This document shows, piece after piece, positions 1 through 9,300 of a DNA stretch of 35,090 nucleotides. Within the stretch, counting starts at the first letter, position 1. Every line of letters starts with the position of its first letter. The notes beneath the pieces are model-generated. The model saw only the letters and a program-made list of their open reading frames with translations. It made no database searches and was not told the DNA's origin. The position numbers and the translations under genes are program-made. Source of the DNA: Acetobacteraceae bacterium (GTDB lineage Bacteria; Pseudomonadota; Alphaproteobacteria; Acetobacterales; Acetobacteraceae). The stretch spans positions 1 to 35,090 of the forward strand of contig JAIYDS010000308.1 in the NCBI GenBank assembly GCA_027487385.1, in the 5' to 3' direction.

Positions 1-3000
1 CCGCCATTGGGCGAGACCTGCCGCAGGGCGGCGCTGTAGGCGCCCTCGCCACCCGCATCGGCGGTGTTGCCGAGCAGCGCGAAGAGCGGGCCGAGGCCGG
101 CGCCACCGGCATCCCAGGCCGCTTGCATATGGCCTGCAACGGCGGCGGCGTTGCGGCCGAGGTTGTAGCCCGCCGGGGTGAAATCCGCCCGCGCCGAGAC
201 GCTGAAGCTGCCGCCCTTGCGGTTGACGTCATAGCTGAAGACGGAGGTCTGCTCGCCCGCGAGCGTGCCCGTGACAGGACCGTTCACGACCAGGAAGGGC
301 AGCTCCACATTGGGCAGCACGGAGGAGATCAGCGGCCGCACGCGCCCGCCGAGATCGGCGCTGCCCGCGACCGTCATCACATCCGAACGGCGATTGCTGA
401 AATCGGCGTCCAGCAGCAGCCGGCCCGAGCCACGCTGCACGAAGGCCCCGCTGACGGCCGAGACGCCGAAGGCGGCGTGCGAGGCGATCAGCACCGTGCC
501 CGAATTGTCGAGCTGCGCCGCGTCCAGCGATCCGCCGGCATTCAGCCGGCCGTTGTTGATGAACCGTCCACCGCCCGCCAGCGCGTAGGAGCCGGTGACG
601 AGCCCCGCATTGACCGTATTGCCGGCCGTGGTGCGGATCGCGTTGCCGGAGAGGGCACTGACGCTGCCGCCCGCCTCGATCTGCACCGTGCTTGCGGTGT
701 TGATGCTGTCCGACCAGACGCCGTAGCCCTGCGCGCCCGAGCCGCCCTGTACCGGCGCCGCGACATAGACCTGCACCGCGCCCGAGGTGAAGACGCCGAC
801 CGATTGCGCGAAAATACCGACGGAATTGGCGCCGCTCGTCGTGATCGCGGCGTTCTGCCGGATGGTCACTGTGCCTGAGGCGCCGCTCGGCGCCGGCGCC
901 GCGGCGGAGTTGGTGGAGCCCACCAGCACCTGGTTGCCATCGGCCTGAAGCCCGCCGCCGCCGCCGATGCTCTGGGCCAGGATGCCATAGGCGAAATCGC
1001 CGCGCGTGGTGATCGGCGCGGAGGAGGTGATGGAAACCTGGCCGGCCGCGCCCGACGGATTGGAGCCGAGCCGATAGGCGCCGTAGGCCAAGGTGTTGAT
1101 GCCGCCCGCGCCGGTCGGCAGGCCCGCGATGCCGCCGCCGCCGCCGATGGATTGCGCGATGATACCATGCGCACCGAGCCCGCCTGTCTGAATGCCGCCG
1201 CCCACCAGGTTCAGCGTGACGCTGTTGCCATTGCCCACGCTGATACCCTCGGGGAAGCTGGCGCCCAGGACATTGGCGATGTGAGTGGCGTTGTTGGCGG
1301 TGAAGCCGAAGCCGCCGCCGCCGCCGATGCTCTGCGCCAGCAGCCCGTAGGCGTGTGCGCCGGACGTCGCGATGCTGAGCGTCGCGTTGTCCACCAGCAC
1401 CACGCCGCCATCGCCCCATGCGCCGCGCAGGCCGCCCACCTGGATGTTGGCATAGCCGGCGCCCGTTGGCCCGGCCGCGGCCGAGGCGAAATTGCCCGCC
1501 CCGCCCACGCCGCCGCCGGCGCCGATGGATTGCAGCAGCATGCCCACCGCCGCCGTGCCCAGCGTGGTGATGCTGGTCGTCCCGCGCACCGTGACATTGC
1601 CGCCATGGCCGTAGAGGGCGCCGCTGCCATTGCCCTGCGCGCCCACATACATCGACATCTGCGAGCCGGTGGAGCCATCGGTCGCGATGCCGCCGCCGCC
1701 GCCGATGGACTGCGCGAGCACGCCGAAGGCGCCATAGCCGGTCACGCCGCCCGGGGTCGTGGCGCCGGTGCTGATGCTGCTGCCGGCCGTGAAGACGAGG
1801 GTGACCGCCCCGCCCAGGCCGCCACTCGGCCTCGTGCTGCCGACCGCCGTGGTGAGGGTCAGGCCGACGGGGCTGCTCAACGAGGCGGCCGCGCCGCCCA
1901 TCCCGCCGCCGCCGCCGATGCTCTGCGCGACGACGCCATGCGACCAGTCGCCCAGTGTCGCGATCAGGCCGGTGGCGGCCTGGGCGTAGTTCACCGTGCC
2001 GCCGCTGCCGGCGACGCCGTTGCTGCCGCCGATCGTCATCCCCACGGCAAAATTGAAGCCGACATTGCCCTCGATGATGTCGTTCAGCACCTCGCGCGTC
2101 TTGGTGGCGATCTGGACCGGGTTGTCGCTCGAGGCCTCGGCGCCGGCCGAGCCCACGATGCCACCGCCGCCACCGATGCTTTGCAGCACGATGCCGGCGG
2201 AATCGCTGCCGGCGGTGCGGATCTGGCCCTGGACCGTGCCGCTGACCGAGCCACCCGCACCGCCCGCCCCGCCGCTGGCGCCAACGTTGAGGGTGTAGTT
2301 CGCGGACGGCGTCGCGGTCGGGTTGCTGGGTGGGTCGGGCGCGTTGGGGTCGGTCACCGGCGGGTTCTCGGGGCCAACCTCGATCGAATAGGACCCGCCG
2401 AGATTGATCGTCGAACCCTGGCCAAGGCCGCCGCCGCCGCCCACGCTTTGCGCCACGATGCCCATGGCGCTGGCGCCATAGGTCTGGATCACGCCCTGCG
2501 GGCCGAGGCCGACGCTGACCTCACCGCCATTGCCACCGGCGCCGGCCAGGCCACCGATGCCGATACTCATGTTGACGTTGCGCGTGCTGCCGAGTGCGAC
2601 CGTGTTGGAGGAGCCGACGCCGCCATTGCCGCCGCCGCCGCCGATGCTGTGAAGGACGATGCCATTGGCATAGTCGCCCAGCGTCGTGACGCTGGTGGCG
2701 TCCACGCTGGCGGTCACGATACCCCCCGCGCCCGCGACGGTGGCGCTGCCGCCCGCCGCCACGCTGATCTCGAGGCTGAAGCCGTTGCCGCTCGCCTCCG
2801 AGGTTGCGCGGCCATAGGAGGTGGTGGCCGCCATGGCCGAGGAATCACCGCCCGTCCCGCCGCCGCCACCGATGGATTGCAGCAGCAGCGCATGGCTGCC
2901 CTGGCCCTGTGTGGTCACGCTGCTGCCGCCATTGAGCGTGAGCTGGACCGGCCCGCCATTTCCGCCCGAGCCGCCCGTTCCGCCGATCGACCAGGTGACC

Positions 3001-6000
3001 GAGGCCGCGACCGTGGAGGTGGTGCTGGGCACCGGGATGCCGAAGGCCACCGCCTGCGCCGAGGCGGAGCCGCCATTGCCGCCCCCGCCGCCGATGGATT
3101 GCAGGTTGATGCCATGCGTGTCGGCCGCGTTCAGGTTGATGCCGGTCACCGTGAAGCCGGTGTTGATGGTCAGCCCCGCCAGGTCGGCGATGATTTGGCC
3201 GCCCGCGCCCCCCTTTTCACCCGAGCCGCCCAGCGACACCGCCGCGGCGAAGCCGGTGCTGCCGGTGATGGTGTAGCCGGCGCCGCCCGTGCCGCCGCCG
3301 CCGCCGATGCTCTGGCCGATCAGCCCCTGGGCATTGGCCCCGGTGGTCGTGATGCTCCCGCCCGTCCCGTTCAGCAGCAGGAGGCCGCCATTGCCGCCCT
3401 GGCCCGCCTGGCCGCCGATGGCGACGGTGACGGCCGTGCCGGCGGATTGCGCATCGCCGCCATTGCCGCCGCCGCCGCCGATGGATTGCGCGACGACGCC
3501 ATGCGCCAGCCGGCCGGTCGTCGAGGTGTCACCCCCGCTGCTCAGCGTGACGGTGACGTTGCCGCCCGCGCCACCCGCGCCACCCGCACCGCCGATCGAC
3601 TTGAAGACGCCCCTGGCATCCCCCGCATTGCCGCCGCCACCACCGACGCTCTGGGCGAGGATGCCCACCGCGAAATGGCCGCGCGTGGAGACGCCGCCCG
3701 AGGTCGTGACGCTGGCGGAGCCGCCACTGGCCGCCGTGCCGGCCGAGCCGCCAAAGGTGAGGAAGCCGCCCACATCGGTGCCGCCGCTGCCGGTTCCCCC
3801 GCCGATGGATTGCACCAGGATGCCAAAGGCGCCCTGCCCCAGGGTGGAGATGCTGCCGCCATGGCTGACGCTGGCCGAGCCCGCAGAGCCGGCACTGCCC
3901 GCATTGCCGGCATTGCCCGCGACCACGCCCGCCCCGTTCGCGCCATTGCCCGCGAGCCCGCCGATGGACTGCGCGAGGATGCCATGGGCCAGGCTGCCGC
4001 TGGTGCTCAGGCGCGCGCTGTTGGCGACGGTCACGGGGCCGGCATTGCCGCCATTGCCGCCATTGCCGTCGGTCGAGATGAAGCCCGAATCATTGTCCTG
4101 GTCGGCCGCACCGCCCTGGCCGCCCAGGCTGGCCGCCACCAGCGCGATGGCGCCGGCACCGGTGGTGGTGACGCTGGCGCCCGCGGCGAGGGTGACATTG
4201 ACCGTGTAGGCGCCGCCGCCCGGCCCGCCATTGCCCTTGCCGCCCGCGATGCCGGTGTTGATCGAACCGCCAGCGCCGCCCTGCCCGCCCAGCGAGGCGG
4301 CATAGACGCCATAGGCGGCATTGGTGCTGCTGCCGACCCCGACGGCCGACGCAAGGTTGGTGCCGCTCGTGGAGATCACGCTGCCCGCGTTGATGATGAC
4401 GGTCACCGGCGCCGCCTGGCCGCCGCTGCCGCCCGTGCCGGACCCGCCGCTCAGCGTGTCCAGGTCGCCGCCTCTGCCGCCCGCGCCACCCTGGGCAAAC
4501 GCGACCACGCCGGCCGATTGCGGGCCGCTGACGGTGATGGAGCCGCCGGTGATCTGCACCCGCACCGGCCCGGTATTGCCGCCACCGCCCGCGGTGCCGC
4601 CCTCGCCATCCGGGTTCAGGCCGAGGTTCGGGTTGTACGCCAGCCCCTCGCCACCCTTGCCGCCCTGTGTCGAGGCGCTGACCCCGGGCGCCAGGCTGCC
4701 GATGGTGGAGACGATGGCGTTGGTCATGGTGATCTGCACCATGGGGGTGGTATCGGCATGCCAGCCGGAGCTGCCGCCATCGCCCGCCGTGCTGTTGTCC
4801 TGGTTCACGCCGCTGGTGCCGCCCGCGCCGCCCACTGAGAGCGCCAGCACGCCCATCGTGCGGTCGCCCGTCGCGCGGATCGTCGTCGTGTCCAGCACGG
4901 TGACGGAAGCCGCGCCCCCGCTTCCGCCGAAGCCGCCGGTGGAATTGTCATAGCCCGCGCCGCCATCGCCGCCCTGGCTGATCGCGCCCACCACCGCCGC
5001 CCGATAGGTCTGCGACTGCACGGCGATGTCGTTGGTGTTGAGCGTCAGGGTGGTGGGCGTGCCGACGATGCCCACGGTCACATTCGCGGTGCTGCCGAAG
5101 CCGCCCGCGCCGCCATTGTTGCCGCTGTTGACCGACATGTTGCCCCGGCCGCCCTGGCTGCGCGCATGCACGGCGAAGGCGCCATCGATGGCCGGCCAGG
5201 TCGCGCCCGTGGCGCCCGGCGCCGCCCAGTTGAAGGTCATGCTGACATTGCCGGTATTGGTCACCGTGGCCGTGCCTGAATTGCCGCCCGCCGTGCCGTC
5301 ATTGCCGGTGCCGCCCGGCCCGCCGAGCGAGCGCGCGCCCGCCCCCCAATAGCCAAGCGAGACGCCCGGCCCGGCAAAGCTGACATTCACATTGCCGGAA
5401 TTCACCAGCGTCGCGGTGCTGCCGCTGGCCCCAGGCTGCCCCAGGCCCGTGTGGTATTGCGGGTTCTTGTTGCTGTCGGTGCCGATCTGCGCGACGTTGC
5501 CGCCGCTGCCGCCGATGCTGTCCACCAGCAGCGCGGCGCCGGCGGTCAGCGGCACGTCGAAGGATCCGTAGCCGTACTGGTTGTCCGCGTTGACGGTGAT
5601 GGGTGCGCTGTTGGTCAGCGTCGCGACATTGGCCGACGTCGCCGTGCCGGCATTGTGCTTGCCGTTGTCGCCCGTGTAGTTGCCGCCATTGCCACCGATC
5701 GAGGCGGTGAAGAGCGTGTAGCCGATATTGCCGAAGCCCGCGTTGATGGCGCCGGGCAGGGTGTGCGTGAAGGTGCCGGTATTGCTGACGGTGGCACTTC
5801 CCACAGGGAGGGCGTTGCCCGCATTCCCGTTGTCGGAGTTGCTGCCGAACTGCCCGTTCGCGATGATGGTGACGGCGTTGAAGTAGGGCGCGTTCGAGAA
5901 CGAGGAGATCACCACCGTCGCGCCGATCTGTTCGTTGACCGGCGAGGTGGAGAATTGCTGCTGCACGTAGGGCGTGGTGCAGGTATTCCCGGCAGCCAGC

Positions 6001-6110
6001 GAGCAATTCGCCAGCGCCGCCTCGGGCGTCATCAGCCAGCCGGCCGCTGCCAGGGCAAGGCTCAGTTTGCGGTTCTGCAGGCGGGCATGCCGGCGGCCGG
6101 GTCTCTTCAT
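1..6110 (-). CDS. Giant autotransporter-type surface protein, passenger region (3' end beyond window)
   Basis: The reading frame is open from an ATG at 6110 to the left edge, about 2036 codons, so the gene is truncated by the window. A GGGGAGAG ribosome site precedes the ATG. Residues 1-34 look like a Sec signal peptide ending in PEAALA, followed by a Cys pair at 36 and 43. The rest is Gly/Ala/Ser/Thr-rich, low in charge, and built of about 27 repeats of 50-90 residues. Each is marked by S-x-GG-x-GG, becoming canonical QSIGGGGG in the C-terminal half, as in beta-helical passengers of type V autotransporters. A Pro-rich insert lies at about residues 1245-1270. The last visible residues (YSAALRQVSP) resemble the end of a passenger just before the outer-membrane barrel, so the barrel should lie past the edge. 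A role as a surface adhesin or in biofilm is inferred; no catalytic motif was seen. Confidence 0.88.
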   Translation of the reverse strand, partial: MKRPGRRHARLQNRKLSLALAAAGWLMTPEAALANCSLAAGNTCTTPYVQQQFSTSPVNEQIGATVVISSFSNAPYFNAVTIIANGQFGSNSDNGNAGNALPVGSATVSNTGTFTHTLPGAINAGFGNIGYTLFTASIGGNGGNYTGDNGKHNAGTATSANVATLTNSAPITVNADNQYGYGSFDVPLTAGAALLVDSIGGSGGNVAQIGTDSNKNPQYHTGLGQPGASGSTATLVNSGNVNVSFAGPGVSLGYWGAGARSLGGPGGTGNDGTAGGNSGTATVTNTGNVSMTFNWAAPGATGATWPAIDGAFAVHARSQGGRGNMSVNSGNNGGAGGFGSTANVTVGIVGTPTTLTLNTNDIAVQSQTYRAAVVGAISQGGDGGAGYDNSTGGFGGSGGAASVTVLDTTTIRATGDRTMGVLALSVGGAGGTSGVNQDNSTAGDGGSSGWHADTTPMVQITMTNAIVSTIGSLAPGVSASTQGGKGGEGLAYNPNLGLNPDGEGGTAGGGGNTGPVRVQITGGSITVSGPQSAGVVAFAQGGAGGRGGDLDTLSGGSGTGGSGGQAAPVTVIINAGSVISTSGTNLASAVGVGSSTNAAYGVYAASLGGQGGAGGSINTGIAGGKGNGGPGGGAYTVNVTLAAGASVTTTGAGAIALVAASLGGQGGAADQDNDSGFISTDGNGGNGGNAGPVTVANSARLSTSGSLAHGILAQSIGGLAGNGANGAGVVAGNAGNAGSAGSAGSASVSHGGSISTLGQGAFGILVQSIGGGTGSGGTDVGGFLTFGGSAGTAASGGSASVTTSGGVSTRGHFAVGILAQSVGGGGGNAGDARGVFKSIGGAGGAGGAGGNVTVTLSSGGDTSTTGRLAHGVVAQSIGGGGGNGGDAQSAGTAVTVAIGGQAGQGGNGGLLLLNGTGGSITTTGANAQGLIGQSIGGGGGTGGAGYTITGSTGFAAAVSLGGSGEKGGAGGQIIADLAGLTINTGFTVTGINLNAADTHGINLQSIGGGGGNGGSASAQAVAFGIPVPSTTSTVAASVTWSIGGTGGSGGNGGPVQLTLNGGSSVTTQGQGSHALLLQSIGGGGGTGGDSSAMAATTSYGRATSEASGNGFSLEISVAAGGSATVAGAGGIVTASVDATSVTTLGDYANGIVLHSIGGGGGNGGVGSSNTVALGSTRNVNMSIGIGGLAGAGGNGGEVSVGLGPQGVIQTYGASAMGIVAQSVGGGGGLGQGSTINLGGSYSIEVGPENPPVTDPNAPDPPSNPTATPSANYTLNVGASGGAGGAGGSVSGTVQGQIRTAGSDSAGIVLQSIGGGGGIVGSAGAEASSDNPVQIATKTREVLNDIIEGNVGFNFAVGMTIGGSNGVAGSGGTVNYAQAATGLIATLGDWSHGVVAQSIGGGGGMGGAAASLSSPVGLTLTTAVGSTRPSGGLGGAVTLVFTAGSSISTGATTPGGVTGYGAFGVLAQSIGGGGGIATDGSTGSQMSMYVGAQGNGSGALYGHGGNVTVRGTTSITTLGTAAVGMLLQSIGAGGGVGGAGNFASAAAGPTGAGYANIQVGGLRGAWGDGGVVLVDNATLSIATSGAHAYGLLAQSIGGGGGFGFTANNATHIANVLGASFPEGISVGNGNSVTLNLVGGGIQTGGLGAHGIIAQSIGGGGGIAGLPTGAGGINTLAYGAYRLGSNPSGAAGQVSITSSAPITTRGDFAYGILAQSIGGGGGLQADGNQVLVGSTNSAAAPAPSGASGTVTIRQNAAITTSGANSVGIFAQSVGVFTSGAVQVYVAAPVQGGSGAQGYGVWSDSINTASTVQIEAGGSVSALSGNAIRTTAGNTVNAGLVTGSYALAGGGRFINNGRLNAGGSLDAAQLDNSGTVLIASHAAFGVSAVSGAFVQRGSGRLLLDADFSNRRSDVMTVAGSADLGGRVRPLISSVLPNVELPFLVVNGPVTGTLAGEQTSVFSYDVNRKGGSFSVSARADFTPAGYNLGRNAAAVAGHMQAAWDAGGAGLGPLFALLGNTADAGGEGAYSAALRQVSPNG
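700..5710 (-). repeat. QSIGGGGG-type coding repeat array
   Basis: On the plus strand the motif reads ccgccgccgccgatgctctgc with small variants and recurs every 170-270 bases, for example near 960, 1140, 1320, 1695, 1910, 2170, 2430, 2640, 2865, 3085, 3295, 3470 and 3635. Copies between about 900 and 3700 are nearly identical at DNA level. Copies beyond about 4000, nearer the N-terminus, are degenerate (SLGGQGG, SVGGAGG). The identical tracts are plausible sites for recombination that changes repeat number. Confidence 0.85.
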
Positions 6111-6359
6111 CGCTCTCTCCCCCCAAGGGTTCTTCTCGTTCGTGACGCCTTGGGAGACCGAGGAGCGATGGGCCGCAACGCCGGCCCGCGCAATGGCAAT
6201 GCCCTGAGATAATCACTTGCCAAGAGGTTAACCTTACCCGGCGCGGGCACAACCCTTCCGCGCCGGCCCTGCGTCGTGTTTTCGATAAATGCGCTTCCGG
6301 AACAACGTGTTCCCGCGTGACGGTGGCGTGGCATGCTGGCGTGAAACGCGGGGCGAGGC
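6111..6359. promoter_or_regulatory. Intergenic region upstream of the autotransporter gene, with a palindrome
   Basis: These 249 bases separate the stop of the GH5/RTX gene from the autotransporter ATG on the same strand. I see no gene. A perfect 15-base dyad, GGAACA-ACG-TGTTCC, lies at 6299-6313, about 190 bases upstream of the ATG, and a 10-base palindrome AGGTTAACCT lies at 6225-6234. No convincing -35/-10 pair or U-tract terminator could be assigned. The dyad could be a regulator's operator; its protein is unknown. Confidence 0.45.
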
Positions 6360-9300
6360 TCAGCCAAAGAGGAAGTCCCCCGCCGAGAGCTGCCCGGCGC
6401 GCGTCAGCCCCGTCAGCGTGACGGTGATATCCGCCGCCGCGTCGCCATTCACATCGATCAGCACCGCATCGCCCTGGATGCGCGCCTCGCTGTTGTCGAG
6501 GCCGCCGGTGAAGGCCGCATCACCGCGATAGACGAATTGCCCCAGGGCCGGCGCCTCGATGACGAGGCGGTCACCCTCCGCCGCGCCGCCATCCAGGGCG
6601 TTGAAATCGGTGATGGTGTCCCGCCCCGCCTCGCCCAGGGCGAAGTGGAAGCGGTCGGCGCCGCCGCCGCCGGTCAGCATGTCGCTGCCGCCGCGGCCGA
6701 AGATCGCATCCGCCGCCGTTCCGCCCACCAGGCGATCCGCGAGTCCCGTGCCGTGCAGCGTGAGGCCGGCGCCGCCCGATGCGGGATCATCATCGAGGAT
6801 CGTGCCCTGCGCCGTGCCGCGCGCGATGCTGGCGCCCACGGGATTGCTGAGCTGGATGGTGAAGCCCTCATTCGCCTCATCCCGCGTGTCGCCGCTGATG
6901 GCGATGCGGATGAGCTTGGTCTGCTCGCCCACCGCGAAGCTGACGCTGCCCTGGGCGGCGGCGAAATCCGCCGCATCCGCTGTGCCCGGCACCGTCCGCC
7001 AGGCGACCGAGACCGCCTCGGTCGCCGGCGTGGAGAGGCTGACCTCGAAGCTCATCTGCGCCGCACTGCCGCCGCCCTCCGGCATGTCGAAGGTGATGGG
7101 GCGCAGATAGGCCATCTTCTCCTCATGCACGCTGCGCCAGTCATCCTTCAGGATGCCGCCGGTGTCCCCGGAATTCGGGTTCCAGGACCAGAAGGTCCAG
7201 CTGATGCCGAGCTGTCCCGATGCGAGGTCGTTCGTGCCGTTGTTGTCGAAATCGCCGGAGATGTAGGAGGTGATGGCCTCGAACCAGGGCGCGTCCTTGG
7301 GGTCCTTCAGCTTGGTGCCGAATTCGCCGAGGTAGATGGGCGCGATGCCCTCCTTGAAGATATAGCCCCACATCTGGTCGAACTTCGCCGGCAGGTTGCC
7401 CGGGAAATCCGGCCCCTGGAACCAGGGCTGCGGATAGATCGAATTCGGATAGTCATGCGGCGAATAGACCAGCTTGTTCGGCACATCGAGCTCGATGGGC
7501 CGGTCCCGCACACCCATCAGGTTGCCGCCCCACCAGTAGTTGTTCCCCTGGTAGGAGCCGACACCCTCGACGAAGATCAGCCAATTGGGATTGACCGCGC
7601 CAATGGCATTGCCGGCCAGCTCCGCCGCCGCCGCCCAGTCGCGCGGGCCGCCGCCGCCCCATGTGCCGCCATGCGGTTCGTTGTGCAGGTCGGCGCCGAT
7701 GACGGCGGTGTTGTCGGCATAGCGCTGGGCCAGCATTTCCCAGTCATCCACCCAGGCGGCCTCGGTGTATTTCGCATCATACCAGAGCCCGTTGGGCGAG
7801 GTGCCGGCCCCGGCATCGCTGCGATGATGGTCCAGGATGACGCGCAGGCCGATCTCCTCGGCATGGGCCAGGATCCTGTCCATCACCTGCAAGGGCGTCA
7901 GGCCGCGCAGATCGGGGTTCTGGCTGAAGTCAATGCCGCGCGCCTCGCCCGTCGCGTGCAGCATCTCGCTGGAGAAGGGCAGCCGGATGGTGTTGAAGTC
8001 CAGCTCCACCATCTGCTGCATCATCTCCTTGTAGCCGCGCGTCCAGAGCCCGTTGGGCGACATGTTGTCGCCCTCGAAGCCGAACCAGTTCACGCCGGCG
8101 ATCTGCACGCTCTGGCCCGAGGCATCCACGATCTGGTTGCCCCGCGTGCTGAGCCAGCCGCCGCCCTCGCCGGCGTTTCCTTCCTGGATCGAGGCGTCCT
8201 GGATGGTGAGGCTGGGCAGGTCGTCATTGCGGATGGTGCCGGTGCCCGTGGCCGTGCCGAGGGTGGCGCCCGAGGGGTTGGTGAGGGTCAGGCGCAGCGT
8301 CTCGCTCGCCTCCACCGCCGTATCGCCGCGCACGGCGATGGTGACGAGCTTGGAGGTCTCGCCCGCCGCGAAGGTCAGGCTGCCGCTGGCCGCCGTATAG
8401 TCCGTGCCCGCCATCGCCGTGCCGTTCGACGTCGCGTAGTTCACCGTGACCGGCGCGCTGGCGGGCGCGGAGAGGGTGACGGTGAAGCTGAGATTGGTGG
8501 TGCCGCCTGCCCCTTCCAGCACCGAGGCATCGCCCACCGAGACGCGCGGCAGCGCCGGCCCCTGGTCGTCATTCACGATGGTGCCCGTGGCCTGGCCATC
8601 GGCGATGGACGCGCCGCTGGCGCCGGAGAGGGTCAGGTTGAAGCTCTCACTCGCCTCCACCACGCGGTCCCCGGCGATGGCGACCTGGATGGTCTTGCTG
8701 GTCTCGCCCGCCGCGAAGGTCAGGCTGCCGGTCTTGGCCGTGTAGTCCGAGCCCGCGGTGGCGGTGCCGTTGGAGGTTGCGTAGTTCACCGTGACCGGCG
8801 TGCTGGACGCCGCCGAGAGGGTGACGTTGAAAGACATGTTGGCGCTGCCACTGGCGCCTTCCGCGAGGCTCGCATCGGCGATGCGCAGGCTCGGCAGGCT
8901 CACGACCGGCGCGCCGTTCAGCACGAGGCCCGTCACCGCCGTGGGCGAACCGCCCGCGGCCTGGAAGCCGAAGCTGGTCTCGCCGCCGGCCGGGACCCGC
9001 GCATTGTGGCTGAGATTTCGGATCACATAGAGGTCGCCCACATGGCTGACGATCTCGGCATTCCAGATATTCGTGATGGTGAAGGGCGCGCGGAATTGCG
9101 CCGTCCAGCCATTCAGCGCCGTGCCGCCGGCCTCGACCGTCATGGCCGCCGTGAAGCCCGAATTCCAGGCGCTGGAGACGCTGTATTCCAGCCCGGGGCC
9201 GGAAGCGGCCGCCTGGTCGTCATTGGTGATGGTGGCGATGGCGGCGCCATCGGTGATGGTGGCCCCTGTCGGGTTGCTGAGGCGGATGGCGAAGGCCTCG

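Noticed and set aside
1152-4838. Long open frame (1228 codons) on the plus strand opposite the autotransporter passenger
   Set aside because: Composition is Ala/Arg/Asp-rich nonsense produced by GC-rich third positions of Gly/Ser/Ala codons on the other strand. No domain was recognisable.
6299-6313. LexA (SOS) box
   Set aside because: Alphaproteobacterial LexA sites are direct repeats GTTC-N7-GTTC. This is an inverted GGAACA/TGTTCC dyad and no SOS gene follows.
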